Source: 2-02-FULL-45-10 sp964478235
GTDB lineage: Bacteria > Patescibacteriota > Patescibacteriia > Magasanikbacterales > GWA2-37-8
Assembly (NCBI GenBank): GCA_964478235.1
Contig: CAYZGX010000004.1
Span: 5,655-69,654, forward strand
Direction: 5' to 3'
DNA length: 64,000 bases
Made by a program: the position numbers and the translations under genes
Shown: positions 22,748 through 30,823 of the stretch, in pieces
Layout: each line of letters opens with the position of its first letter
Position numbering within the stretch: position 1 is the stretch's first letter
Notes under the pieces: generated by a model
Seen by the model: only the letters and a program-made list of their open reading frames with translations
What the model was told of the DNA's origin: nothing
The model's database searches: none

Positions 22748-23431
22748 TTATTCTTCGGTTCGTAATTCGTTCAAATTGCCCAACTCTTGGGATAAAGCAA
22801 TATCAGTATTATACGTCGAAAAGTACAGTTCGATAAGCGACTGAGTATCGAGACGCACGGTGGTGAGCCCCATCGAGCTCAAGCCCGACTCAATTTGGCG
22901 CACTCGGCTATCTAAATCATATTTGCGCTTAGTAAATCGTTCGCCTTTGAGCTTGATCACCGAGGCTGGATTGACCACTTCGCCCATTCTGGCAAAAAAT
23001 CCTTTATTTTTGTTGGAGCTTGGATCGTAGGGTACGACAACGTAAAACTGCTTGTTCATAATTTCGCCAAGCGATACGAGCTCGCTCACAAAGGCTCGAT
23101 AATCGGCAATTTGCGTGCGAAGTAATTCGTTAGTTTGATTTTTTTCTTGCTCCAACAGCTTATCCATATACGGCTTGGTCTGGAGTTTGCGCGATTGGAT
23201 CAAAATCTGGAGCGGATGATCGAGTGAATTTAAAAATGAAACGTAGCCCGAAATAATCGCACTTTGTTCATCTTCGTTTTTGAGGGCGAAGTTGATACTC
23301 GACACCATAATGACCGCTCGAAGCGTACCATCTTTCATCACCACCGTGTCTTGCTTGATTTCTGAAATCAAAAGATGGTGCTGGGTGGAAGGCATTTTTG
23401 GTTTTTTTTGAACTGGCTTTGTATCTTTCAT
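22748..23431 (-). CDS. TraC-like T4SS accessory protein
   Basis: A 227-aa soluble protein. The segment LLISEIKQDTVVMKDGTLRAVIMVSSINFALKNEDEQ resembles the N-terminal region of TraC/VirB4-type proteins without the ATPase domain. SLDHPLQILIQSRKLQ is typical of the family seen next to PrgI and VirB4 in CPR and Gram-positive conjugation loci. The tail has LTTVRLDTQSLIELYFSTYN, also seen in TraC N-domains. It may form a platform with VirB4. It is tightly packed: 3 bp after prgI, 1 bp before virB4. Confidence 0.8.
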   Translation of the reverse strand: MKDTKPVQKKPKMPSTQHHLLISEIKQDTVVMKDGTLRAVIMVSSINFALKNEDEQSAIISGYVSFLNSLDHPLQILIQSRKLQTKPYMDKLLEQEKNQTNELLRTQIADYRAFVSELVSLGEIMNKQFYVVVPYDPSSNKNKGFFARMGEVVNPASVIKLKGERFTKRKYDLDSRVRQIESGLSSMGLTTVRLDTQSLIELYFSTYNTDIALSQELGNLNELRTEE

Positions 23432-23434
23432 ACA

Positions 23435-23866
23435 TTATTCCCCTTTATAATAACCGCCCGTATTCACCATGAGTGATAAATCTCGGATGCGCGTATGCGA
23501 GGCGGACTTGGTCAAATCTGCTTTCTCCTCAACTTTTTCTGGCTCATTATCTTTCATAATCGCTTTGAGCTCAGCAACGGTATTAAATTTATTCCAGGCT
23601 CGGCGACTTGGACGGCGGGTAGTCTGGAGAATATTCAGCAAGAAAAAATGAAACGGTTGGCCGTTGATAGTAGCAAAGGCAAAAATCAGGGTGAGCCCGC
23701 CGATCAGGGCGAGAAGCACAATAAAGAGCGATGTATCGGCAAATTTAAATGATAAAAAACACAGCAAACCACCAACTAGGATAATCACAAATTGACGGCT
23801 CGTAATTGGCCCAAAAATTTTATCCTCCACGTCAATAAATTGTGGCACCATGAATTGGTTCATCAT
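23435..23866 (-). CDS. PrgI family protein (VirB3-like)
   Basis: A 143-aa PrgI-family membrane protein, the counterpart of VirB3 in Gram-positive-type T4SS. The N-terminus MVPQFIDVEDKIFGPITSRQF is the hallmark of the family. Two hydrophobic helices follow (about residues 28-45 and 49-68), then a basic cytoplasmic segment FHFFLLNILQTTRRPSRRAW. The C-terminal 60 residues are charged. The start overlaps the upstream gene's stop by 4 bp, so translation is coupled. Confidence 0.9.
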   Translation of the reverse strand: MMNQFMVPQFIDVEDKIFGPITSRQFVIILVGGLLCFLSFKFADTSLFIVLLALIGGLTLIFAFATINGQPFHFFLLNILQTTRRPSRRAWNKFNTVAELKAIMKDNEPEKVEEKADLTKSASHTRIRDLSLMVNTGGYYKGE

Positions 23867-25110
23867 AGGTAGTCGAGTTGACGCTCCATAGTTATAATCG
23901 CTTGCATTTCCAGGAATGTAATTGTTTTAGTATCGGTGAGAGCGCTAAGCGGAGTCTTGCCGGCAAGCGCATGAATCGCTGTCGTTACATATTCTCCGTA
24001 GAGCGGTGACGCTTTCCAAGCATCAAGCGCTTCGAGATATAGCAAAATTGACTCGCCTTGTAGGTTGATAAACTTTTGTTTGAGGCGAAGAGCTGCTTCT
24101 TCAGGTTTGTTTGAAAGCCGACGGAAATCGGTGAGACCAAACGAGCGAATTTCGTCGGTTGGACCAACTGCTCCAGGTTTGGCAATAATATCTTTCATTG
24201 ACGATTTTGCTCGCGAGTCGGCGGCGAGTTTCATAAACGGATCTTCGGCAGCAGTAGTTTTGGTGAATGTTTCAATGACTTTCTCTTTCGTGAGCGGAGC
24301 GGCTGGGGTTGAAGCTGGTCGAGGCGACACCACCGGCATTGGGCGTGGAACAACAGGGGTAGCGACCGGCTGAGCGGTCATTGGCTTTGGTGCTGGCTGG
24401 AAAGCCGGCTTTGACGGAGTAGCCTGAACAACCGGCTTAACTGGAGCAGGTGCCACTGGTTTTGGCGAACTCGTTGCCTCTTGGCCATGTTTGAAAGCAT
24501 TAAATGGTGTGGTGGTGGCTGGTAGTTCTTTTTTGTACGGAATAAGATCTTCAAAGCCTGGAAGATGTTTCAAAACTTCGTGAGCCTGGTCGCGAGTGAG
24601 ACCAACTCCCCCATCTTGTTCAGATCGACTGAGCGCTTCTTCTACCTGATCAACACTACGAATATCTTTGAGGCGAAGCTGAATCAAAGTGCGAAGACGG
24701 TTGAGATTATTTTTAGAAACAGTAAACGATAATTTTCCGATGATTTCATCGGCTTGAGCATCACGCGGCAAACTAATCAGTGGTGCGCCAGAGCTGGTTT
24801 TTGGAGCTGGCTCTTCGAGGAGTGAGGACATGTCAGCTTTTGGCAGAGCTGACTTGGCTAGGCGAGGTGGTGCGACTGGTGAAGTCGCTACTACCGGCTT
24901 TTGCTCAGGAGCAGGCTCAACTGGTAAATTATCCGGCACGACAACGGGTGGTTTTTCTGGAACAGAGGCAACCTGAGTCGGAACGGCTGGAACTGGAGCT
25001 GGCGAAGCCGATGCTCCAGCTTTTTTTTGACGAATCTCATCAAGGCTCATGCGCACCATAGTGCCATCAGCTTTTTTGACAAGAATTGTTTTTCCTCCTG
25101 TGTCGGCCAT
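23863..25110 (-). CDS. Pro/Ala-rich linker protein in T4SS operon
   Basis: A 415-aa soluble protein with no recognised family. It has a short N-terminal conserved-looking head (VKKADGTMVRMSLDEIRQKK), then a low-complexity Pro/Ala/Val linker to about residue 115. A helical domain at about 120-200 contains KLSFTVSKNNLNRLRTLIQLRLKD and DQAHEVLKHLPGFEDLIPYKK. A second Pro-rich linker (about 220-275) is followed by a helical C-terminal domain ending MERQLDYL. The layout suggests a flexible cytoplasmic adaptor that tethers parts of the secretion machine; that is inference from composition and operon position. It overlaps prgI by 4 bp. Confidence 0.8.
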   Translation of the reverse strand: MADTGGKTILVKKADGTMVRMSLDEIRQKKAGASASPAPVPAVPTQVASVPEKPPVVVPDNLPVEPAPEQKPVVATSPVAPPRLAKSALPKADMSSLLEEPAPKTSSGAPLISLPRDAQADEIIGKLSFTVSKNNLNRLRTLIQLRLKDIRSVDQVEEALSRSEQDGGVGLTRDQAHEVLKHLPGFEDLIPYKKELPATTTPFNAFKHGQEATSSPKPVAPAPVKPVVQATPSKPAFQPAPKPMTAQPVATPVVPRPMPVVSPRPASTPAAPLTKEKVIETFTKTTAAEDPFMKLAADSRAKSSMKDIIAKPGAVGPTDEIRSFGLTDFRRLSNKPEEAALRLKQKFINLQGESILLYLEALDAWKASPLYGEYVTTAIHALAGKTPLSALTDTKTITFLEMQAIITMERQLDYL

Positions 25111-25117
25111 AAAAATA

Positions 25118-26164
25118 TTATTTTAAAAGCGCTTCGTTCCATTCAAACGCGCCAGTTTGTTCGTTGTAGACATACAACTCTCGTATTGTATCATCGTTAT
25201 ACTTTACTGCCCACTCTTCGAGCATACCAAGCACCGCTTCAGGATCTTCAAATTGCCCATCTTCACTCTGTTTGAATTTACTTTGGGCAACAAGTTGAAT
25301 ATCTAGATAGGTTGGTTTTGGGGTTGGAGCGGCAGCAACAGAAGGTTTTACAGCTGGCTTTGCTTCGGTCTTTGGGGCGGTTTGTGGGGCTGGAACTGGC
25401 TCAGTAACAGCCGAAGAAGGCCCCTCGCCTACAACCTTGCCAGCAAGCGCTCGCTTATATTGCACAGCGCCTTCTTCAATATAGGCGTCGATCGCATCAG
25501 CCATGCTTGGATTAGTATAGGCCTGCACTGTAGCCCAAATTGACGACGGCTCGCGCTCGGTAAAGAAGTCGTATAACCCAACGAGTTGCTCGATCAACTC
25601 TTTATCTTCAGCAATAGAAAAGCGCATTGCCCCCTCATCATTTTTCGCAAAAAAGGTATCTTTAATTTTTCCCATGACTTCGGCCACTTCGAGCGAGGTA
25701 GTGGTGCTCAATTTTGTTCGTTTAATATCGGTGATAAGATCTTTAACCAGCACATCTTTTCCTTGCCACACCCCGACAAACGCCTCAGATTCAAAAAAGG
25801 CTTGGCGAATATCTGCATAAAGTACGGCCATATCTTTGTCATCAAGACTGCGTGAAGCCAAATACCACATGATTGTTTTCCAGACATCAAAATCAAGAGT
25901 AAAGGCCATTGCAATCTGCCGACCAATCACTATCTTTACAAAGGTATCGCGATCGAGCTCAGCATAGAGCTTCCAGGATAGCTCTGTATACAATCTAAAA
26001 TACGTCCAGCGATACAAACTATCAACCCGAGCATTTTCTCCTTTAAAATCTTCGTGGAGTTTGCCCCAGGTAACCAAAAGATCTTCAGGTTTTTTATGCC
26101 CGCTACGAATAGCTTGTTCAATCGCTTCAAACGATTGTATACTGACTTGTTTAACAAACAACAT
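25118..26164 (-). CDS. Helical cytoplasmic protein with Pro-rich linker in T4SS operon
   Basis: A 348-aa soluble protein, family not recognised. The first 240 residues are predicted helical with several aromatic-rich stretches (YRWTYFRLYTELSWKLYAELD, DFDVWKTIMWYL). A Pro/Ala linker spans about residues 250-285. A small C-terminal domain of about 60 residues follows, with TYLDIQLVAQSKF and LYVYNEQTGAFEWNEALL. Its layout of domain, Pro/Ala linker and terminal domain resembles the next gene, so both may be adaptors of the same complex. It lies between the VirB6-like gene (43 bp) and the 415-aa linker protein (7 bp). Confidence 0.8.
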   Translation of the reverse strand: MLFVKQVSIQSFEAIEQAIRSGHKKPEDLLVTWGKLHEDFKGENARVDSLYRWTYFRLYTELSWKLYAELDRDTFVKIVIGRQIAMAFTLDFDVWKTIMWYLASRSLDDKDMAVLYADIRQAFFESEAFVGVWQGKDVLVKDLITDIKRTKLSTTTSLEVAEVMGKIKDTFFAKNDEGAMRFSIAEDKELIEQLVGLYDFFTEREPSSIWATVQAYTNPSMADAIDAYIEEGAVQYKRALAGKVVGEGPSSAVTEPVPAPQTAPKTEAKPAVKPSVAAAPTPKPTYLDIQLVAQSKFKQSEDGQFEDPEAVLGMLEEWAVKYNDDTIRELYVYNEQTGAFEWNEALLK

Positions 26165-26207
26165 AGTGTAAATAAACCGCTCTAAAAACTCTGTTCACTA
26201 AATAGTA

Positions 26208-29200
26208 CTAAGGGTTCGCTGGTGGTTGAGGTGGCGGAGGTGTACCAGCGGCACCGCTTTGACCTGCATTATTACGATTCTGTCTATTTAAATTATCAAT
26301 AACGCCCTTAACATAATTCTTTTGGTTAGCATCTGTCATACGCTCATAGGCAAACTGCAACATCTGCGCCAAACCACGGCTATCTTTGGCACTTTTTACT
26401 AACTCATCAACCAACTCCTGTGTCTTGCCCCCTGAATTATCCAAAATTTCAGCGAAGTCTGCCTTGACGTATTCATCAATACTAGAAGTAATGTTGTTGG
26501 TAACTGGCGCTACCATTTTCACTACGATATTCTTAGATTCGTCAGATTTGACGACGTATTTACCATTTGTATTTTTATCTACCGAACCACCAAAGCCGGC
26601 TAAAGTGGTAATTTTAGAGCCGGACAACGCATTGTCACGACGACCTTTCACATAACTTAAGCCATCAGAATCATCTTTTGTAAGCACTGTTTTGAGCTGA
26701 CCATCTGGTAGTGTTTCCACACTGAAAAGACCAGCTAAACTTAGCGCACCTTGACCAGCGGCTTTTTCAGACTCAAGACGAATTTGCGAGCGTAGTTCTT
26801 CAGGAAGAGAGCTAAACTCCCGCTCAACATCAGCCTCACTTACCGCTTTATTTAAAATAGCGCTAAGACGCTGAGCTTGATTTCTTTTTAGCGCAGGAGC
26901 TGCAATTTCAACACTTGAATCAAGCGGAATGTTGGCCCCTGCTTTATTAAGTTCTTTTAATACTGTCATCTGAATACCTTCAGCGTAGGCAGCGTGACGA
27001 TCCAAATTACCAATAGACATTTCAATAGCGCCTTGTCGCAACTGATTCAAGGCTGCTGCAGCTTCTGCTGCTTGCGCTGGGTTTCCTGCTGAAGCCAAAG
27101 CTCTTTCGGCATCTTGTACTCTTTTCAACTGCGCAAGACTACGGGCCATAGCGGAGATGAAGTCACCAACAACCTGAGCTTCAATTTTAACTTTAGCTTG
27201 CTTATCAAGTGTTTTTTGTAAATTAGTGGCTTCGCTAGCGCGATTGTTGCGAGTGAGATATTCGTCGCGAGCCTTGGCAACTTCTCGTTCTCGCTCAGTG
27301 CTTGTTTTATATTCCACCTGCTCAGTGACAGCTTTGGCGGCAAAAAAACCTGGAACACGTTCTTGAGCGGCCAACGTTTGTTCGGAACGAACAGCCTGAC
27401 GACCAGCTTCATCGCGCTCGGCGGCTGCTTTTGCACCAAAGACATCAGCTTTTTGTTCGGCTGCCAAGACACTGGCTTCGCGCTTACTTTCTACACCAGC
27501 TTGAACAACATTTTTTTCTGCTTCATATTTAAACACTTTAGCTTTTTGTTCGGCAGCTAGAATTTGTTCGGCATTTTTAGCTTCAATCTGTGCTTCAGCG
27601 GCTTTAGTGTTGGCTCGAGCGCCAAGAATTATACCTTCTCGTTCATGGAATGTTTCATCGCCTTTTTCCATTAATTTAAGCTCATGCATGGCGTATTTTT
27701 CTGCTCGTTTTGCTTCGGAATGTTGTTCGATTTGATGTTCACGAACACCTAAATCAAGCTTGAGCTGACCTTGCCATGATTTACTCGTGCTGTAGGTTTC
27801 TTCCACAATAACCTCCTGCATGTGCGCAGCCTTTTCAACATCTTCTAGACGCTTCTCAGCACGACCGCGGGTTTCAACAATCATAGCACCGAGTGTGCCA
27901 AGCTTACCGGCCAAACCAGCTTTTTCTTTATTTTTATCAACAGTCCCTTGCTGTTTGGCGAGCTCTGCCTGTTCTTTTTCTGTCAAACCGCCGCCGGTTC
28001 GCTGTTTCTGTTCGAGACGAGCAATTTCTTTTTTAGCAGCAACTGTTTCTTCGATAGCTTTAGCTTGCGCGTTACGTTTTTCATCAGATTTTCCAATAGC
28101 AATTTTTGCCACGTTCAAACCGGTTTCAGCCAAGCGAACGGCTGGACGAGCGGCATATTTAAGAGCTTCTTTGCCTGCTTCAGCACCTTTATCAACAGCC
28201 CATCGTGCCGCCATCGCACCACTGGCATACATACCAACTTTCTTGCCAAAATCCACTGCTTCACCAGCCCATTCGCCACCGACGCCACCAAGCTGACTGG
28301 CAGCACGAGCGCCGACCATCAACATACCAATAGCGATAGCGAAATTGGCCATATTGTTCCAATCCCAGGCCGCACCAACACCCGATGCCTGATCACCCAA
28401 AATACTGTCGGCGTCGGCCGTGTTAATTACCGAGCCACCAGCGATTTCATCATGCACCTTGCCGTTGCCAGCAGTGACAAAAGCGAGCCAGATAAAAAAC
28501 AACAACACCGGACCGGTGATGACGTTGGCTGTAAATTCACTCCACCACTGATTAGCATATTCTTCGGTTTGTGGAAGTACGCTCAACACAAACGCGAGTG
28601 GCGACAAAACAATCAGCACCCAGAGCACCACCATGCGGGCAATCAACATGAACAAAATAGCCAGCATCATTCCCATCGCAATAGAGGCAAAGACGAGCGA
28701 ACCAACTGAGGCTAGGAAAATATTCGTATTATCAAAAGTTTTTGGATCAGCACTGGTGGAGAGTTCGCGAATCTTGTCCAAATTAAACATCTGAATTAAA
28801 TTACCGCCAGCAGTGGCGGCAATACCGTTCACAAAAGTAATCATCACTACTTGCGCAACATCAATCACGACACCACAAATAGTTCGACTAAAGTTCACCA
28901 GAATAGCGGCCATCACCATTTTTACCAACATTTTTTTCCATTCGTAATGTTCCAGGCCAAGAATGGTGCCAAAAGCAATGACTAATAAAATCACAACAAA
29001 ACCCATGTTGGTAATATCTCGGACCATCACCCAACCAACATTGACGGCGGAGGCATTTAAGAAATCGTTATAGCCCGCGAGCTCAATAATAAAACTGAGC
29101 GCAAACATGGTGAGCGACAAACACAAGCGAGCGAGCGCCAAAATAATACTGGTGAGAAGCGACAACCAAAAGCCTGGGCTCGAGATGCCATCGGTGGCAG

Positions 29201-29366
29201 TCTGTACACCTGGGGCTGTTTCGCCGGCAGCAAAAGCCGGGTGAACACCTGCTATTGCCATCGCACTTACGATACCAAAAAACATCGCCACACCGATGGT
29301 TTTTCGATGGCGATAGAGTGACTTTTTCCATGACGAGACTACTTTTTGGACAAGCTCAAAAGACAT
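26208..29366 (-). CDS. VirB6/TrbL-like polytopic membrane protein with long coiled-coil domain
   Basis: A 1052-aa protein. The signal-like N-terminus (residues 20-46) is followed by about seven further hydrophobic segments up to about residue 370. These include GFWLSLLTSIILALARLCLS, a NMGFVVILLVIAFGTILGL region, and a long MGMMLAILFMLIARMVVLWV stretch. This matches the VirB6/TrbL core that forms the inner-membrane channel of type IV secretion systems. Residues 400-880 are charged and Ala/Glu/Lys-rich, with repeated EQK/EAK motifs predicted as coiled coil. The tail is Pro-rich. First gene of the operon running to comF, behind a TATACT box at 29396-29401. Confidence 0.85.
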   Translation of the reverse strand: MSFELVQKVVSSWKKSLYRHRKTIGVAMFFGIVSAMAIAGVHPAFAAGETAPGVQTATDGISSPGFWLSLLTSIILALARLCLSLTMFALSFIIELAGYNDFLNASAVNVGWVMVRDITNMGFVVILLVIAFGTILGLEHYEWKKMLVKMVMAAILVNFSRTICGVVIDVAQVVMITFVNGIAATAGGNLIQMFNLDKIRELSTSADPKTFDNTNIFLASVGSLVFASIAMGMMLAILFMLIARMVVLWVLIVLSPLAFVLSVLPQTEEYANQWWSEFTANVITGPVLLFFIWLAFVTAGNGKVHDEIAGGSVINTADADSILGDQASGVGAAWDWNNMANFAIAIGMLMVGARAASQLGGVGGEWAGEAVDFGKKVGMYASGAMAARWAVDKGAEAGKEALKYAARPAVRLAETGLNVAKIAIGKSDEKRNAQAKAIEETVAAKKEIARLEQKQRTGGGLTEKEQAELAKQQGTVDKNKEKAGLAGKLGTLGAMIVETRGRAEKRLEDVEKAAHMQEVIVEETYSTSKSWQGQLKLDLGVREHQIEQHSEAKRAEKYAMHELKLMEKGDETFHEREGIILGARANTKAAEAQIEAKNAEQILAAEQKAKVFKYEAEKNVVQAGVESKREASVLAAEQKADVFGAKAAAERDEAGRQAVRSEQTLAAQERVPGFFAAKAVTEQVEYKTSTEREREVAKARDEYLTRNNRASEATNLQKTLDKQAKVKIEAQVVGDFISAMARSLAQLKRVQDAERALASAGNPAQAAEAAAALNQLRQGAIEMSIGNLDRHAAYAEGIQMTVLKELNKAGANIPLDSSVEIAAPALKRNQAQRLSAILNKAVSEADVEREFSSLPEELRSQIRLESEKAAGQGALSLAGLFSVETLPDGQLKTVLTKDDSDGLSYVKGRRDNALSGSKITTLAGFGGSVDKNTNGKYVVKSDESKNIVVKMVAPVTNNITSSIDEYVKADFAEILDNSGGKTQELVDELVKSAKDSRGLAQMLQFAYERMTDANQKNYVKGVIDNLNRQNRNNAGQSGAAGTPPPPQPPANP

Positions 29367-29395
29367 GGAGACAGAATTATCAAATGGATAGGTTT

Positions 29396-29401
29396 AGTAT
29401 A
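29396..29401 (-). promoter_or_regulatory. -10 box of the T4SS-like operon
   Basis: Minus-strand TATACT about 30 nt before the first ATG (29366). No good -35 hexamer at normal spacing is visible, so activation by a regulator is possible. Confidence 0.45.
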
Positions 29402-29525
29402 CCACAAAATAGCCAAACCAACGAGACAATGTGGGGATAATACCTGACTGTTTTGAGCGGTTTTGGCGAGTTTTGCTGAAAGGTCGTTTTTTTGGCTAAG
29501 ATACTATCCACAGGGCGCACTAGTC

Positions 29526-29554
29526 TTGACAAAACGCCTGTGCTATGGTATATA
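29526..29554 (+). promoter_or_regulatory. Promoter of the GC-rich lipoprotein gene
   Basis: TTGACA at 29526-29531, 17-nt spacer, TATATA at 29549-29554. The leader before the lipoprotein ATG is about 250 nt. Confidence 0.75.
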
Positions 29555-29669
29555 TGTATGTTGTCTAAGAAAGAGAAGTAGGGCTGTTTTTAGCCATTTC
29601 TAGACATTTTGATCATTAAAAACGAGTGCTCGGACAAGAATAGCAATATTCTTCCCCGCCTCTATAACG

Positions 29670-29750
29670 ATGGAAATAACACAAGACGACCTAGAGTCGC
29701 TGGAGATTGGCCATGAGAAAATTACTTCACAGTACGGAGTAGTTGTCTAA
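29670..29750 (+). CDS. Possible 26-aa upstream ORF in the lipoprotein leader
   Basis: A 26-codon frame starting MEITQDDLESLEIGHEKITS and ending at TAA 29748-29750, inside the long 5' leader. No SD is visible. Its last third contains the 5' arm of a 10-bp hairpin (29703-29712) whose 3' arm begins 1 nt after the stop (29752-29761). Ribosomes on this frame would open the hairpin, as in attenuation. It could also be an accidental frame. Confidence 0.35.
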   Translation: MEITQDDLESLEIGHEKITSQYGVVV

Positions 29751-29761
29751 CGGCCAATCTC
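29703..29761 (+). promoter_or_regulatory. 10-bp inverted repeat in the lipoprotein leader
   Basis: GAGATTGGCC (29703-29712) is perfectly complementary to GGCCAATCTC (29752-29761), about 50 nt upstream of the ribosome binding site. Candidate cis-regulatory RNA structure. Confidence 0.55.
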
Positions 29762-29811
29762 GGCAACGGGCAATCACGCCCAACTCAAACCCCCTACACG
29801 GGGAGGATCCC

Positions 29812-30687
29812 ATGCGCAGCATGTATCTGAAGGGGCTCCTCGGAGCCATCACCCTTTCTCTCGCGGTCGCTTGCGGCCCCGGGACGCCCGGCAACCCGGA
29901 CGGCAACGACATCGGCAACGATGGCGGAGCTGTCTCGGAGAAGGTCGCTGTCAAGAACGTCCAGATCGTCGATCTGCAGAAGAACCAGGCCACCTTCAAC
30001 TTTGAGGTTGTGGGCCAGCCCGTGAGCGTCACGGGTACTTGTAAGACGGTCGGCACCACCGACTGGCACCAGGAAGGGTACGCTGTAAAGATCGGAGGAG
30101 GACGGTTCTCCTACACGGCGGGTCTCAACCCCCGCCTTCTGCCCGACACGGCCTACGAATTCGTCGCGACGGCCATTGACACCGACGGCGCCACGAGCGA
30201 GGTTACGATCTCGTTCACGACGCCCAAGGATGTTCCGGTGGAAGATCCGATGTGGACGTATGCCAAGGCGGTGATTCAGGGCAAGTACAATGTGGCACGT
30301 GAAGACGTGAACGAGCTGGTTGACCCCAACCACATTCGTCTCTCAACCACCTCAACGACGAAGTGCCCGACCGGCAAGAAGCTCTCGGGCCTCGGCTGGG
30401 AGGACTCTATCTGTTTCGACCCGGTGACCCTCACCGGCCACCGCCAGATCGACAATGATCGGATCGACATCACCTTCGAGATGTGCAACGTCTCGGCGGT
30501 GAACGAGAACTTCCCCCAGTTCGCCGAGATCACCAACGCCTGGTGCCAGACGCATGTCTGCCCGGCCGAGTGTCTCGACCAGTGGGGGCAGCCTCGTAGC
30601 GCCCAACTCATCATGCGCAGCACTGAGCTGTTCATGGGCGTAACCACCAACGGAACGAATCTGAAGGTCGAGAACTTCAACAACTAA
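29812..30687 (+). CDS. GC-rich lipoprotein with fibronectin-III-like domain
   Basis: A 291-aa predicted lipoprotein. The strong SD GGGGAGG precedes ATG 29812; the frame runs on upstream to 29743 but without start signals. The signal peptide MRSMYLKGLLGAITLSLAVAC has lipobox LAVAC (Cys21), followed by a Gly/Asn/Asp/Pro-rich spacer. Residues of about 48-140 look like one fibronectin type III domain, ending LPDTAYEFVATAID. The C-terminal 120 residues hold about eight cysteines (for example WCQTHVCPAEC), probably disulphide-bonded. Codon use is strongly GC-ending, unlike the T4SS operon to its left and the giant gene to its right. Probably displayed on the cell surface; partner unknown. Confidence 0.82.
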   Translation: MRSMYLKGLLGAITLSLAVACGPGTPGNPDGNDIGNDGGAVSEKVAVKNVQIVDLQKNQATFNFEVVGQPVSVTGTCKTVGTTDWHQEGYAVKIGGGRFSYTAGLNPRLLPDTAYEFVATAIDTDGATSEVTISFTTPKDVPVEDPMWTYAKAVIQGKYNVAREDVNELVDPNHIRLSTTSTTKCPTGKKLSGLGWEDSICFDPVTLTGHRQIDNDRIDITFEMCNVSAVNENFPQFAEITNAWCQTHVCPAECLDQWGQPRSAQLIMRSTELFMGVTTNGTNLKVENFNN

Positions 30688-30723
30688 CCCAGATAAGGAC
30701 GTCTGAGTGCATTCCATCGTTCC

Positions 30724-30763
30724 GCGCCGGACCTAACGGGATCAAACCCAATAGGTCCGGCGC
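30724..30763 (+). repeat. 11-bp inverted repeat before the terminator
   Basis: GCGCCGGACCT (30724-30734) pairs with AGGTCCGGCGC (30753-30763). It has no T tail and probably protects or folds the lipoprotein mRNA 3' end. Confidence 0.7.
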
Positions 30764-30767
30764 ACAC

Positions 30768-30802
30768 AAAAAACCTGTACAGATATTCTGTACAGGTTTT
30801 TT
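30768..30802. terminator. Bidirectional terminator, AAAACCTGTAC type
   Basis: AAAAAACCTGTACAGA pairs with TCTGTACAGGTTTTTT; A/T tracts on both sides serve the lipoprotein (plus) and the giant gene (minus). A near copy occurs at 44638-44672. Confidence 0.92.
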
Positions 30803-30823
30803 CGTTTGAGAGATTTCTCCTAG

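Noticed and set aside
27948..28709. A 253-codon rightward frame inside the VirB6-like gene
   Set aside because: Antisense to a well-supported membrane protein; composition is low-quality (Phe/Ser/Cys/His-rich) with no start signal.
29794..30333. A 179-codon leftward frame opposite the GC-rich lipoprotein
   Set aside because: No start signals, unlikely composition (Arg/Val/Asp-rich), and the plus-strand gene has a clear signal peptide and SD.
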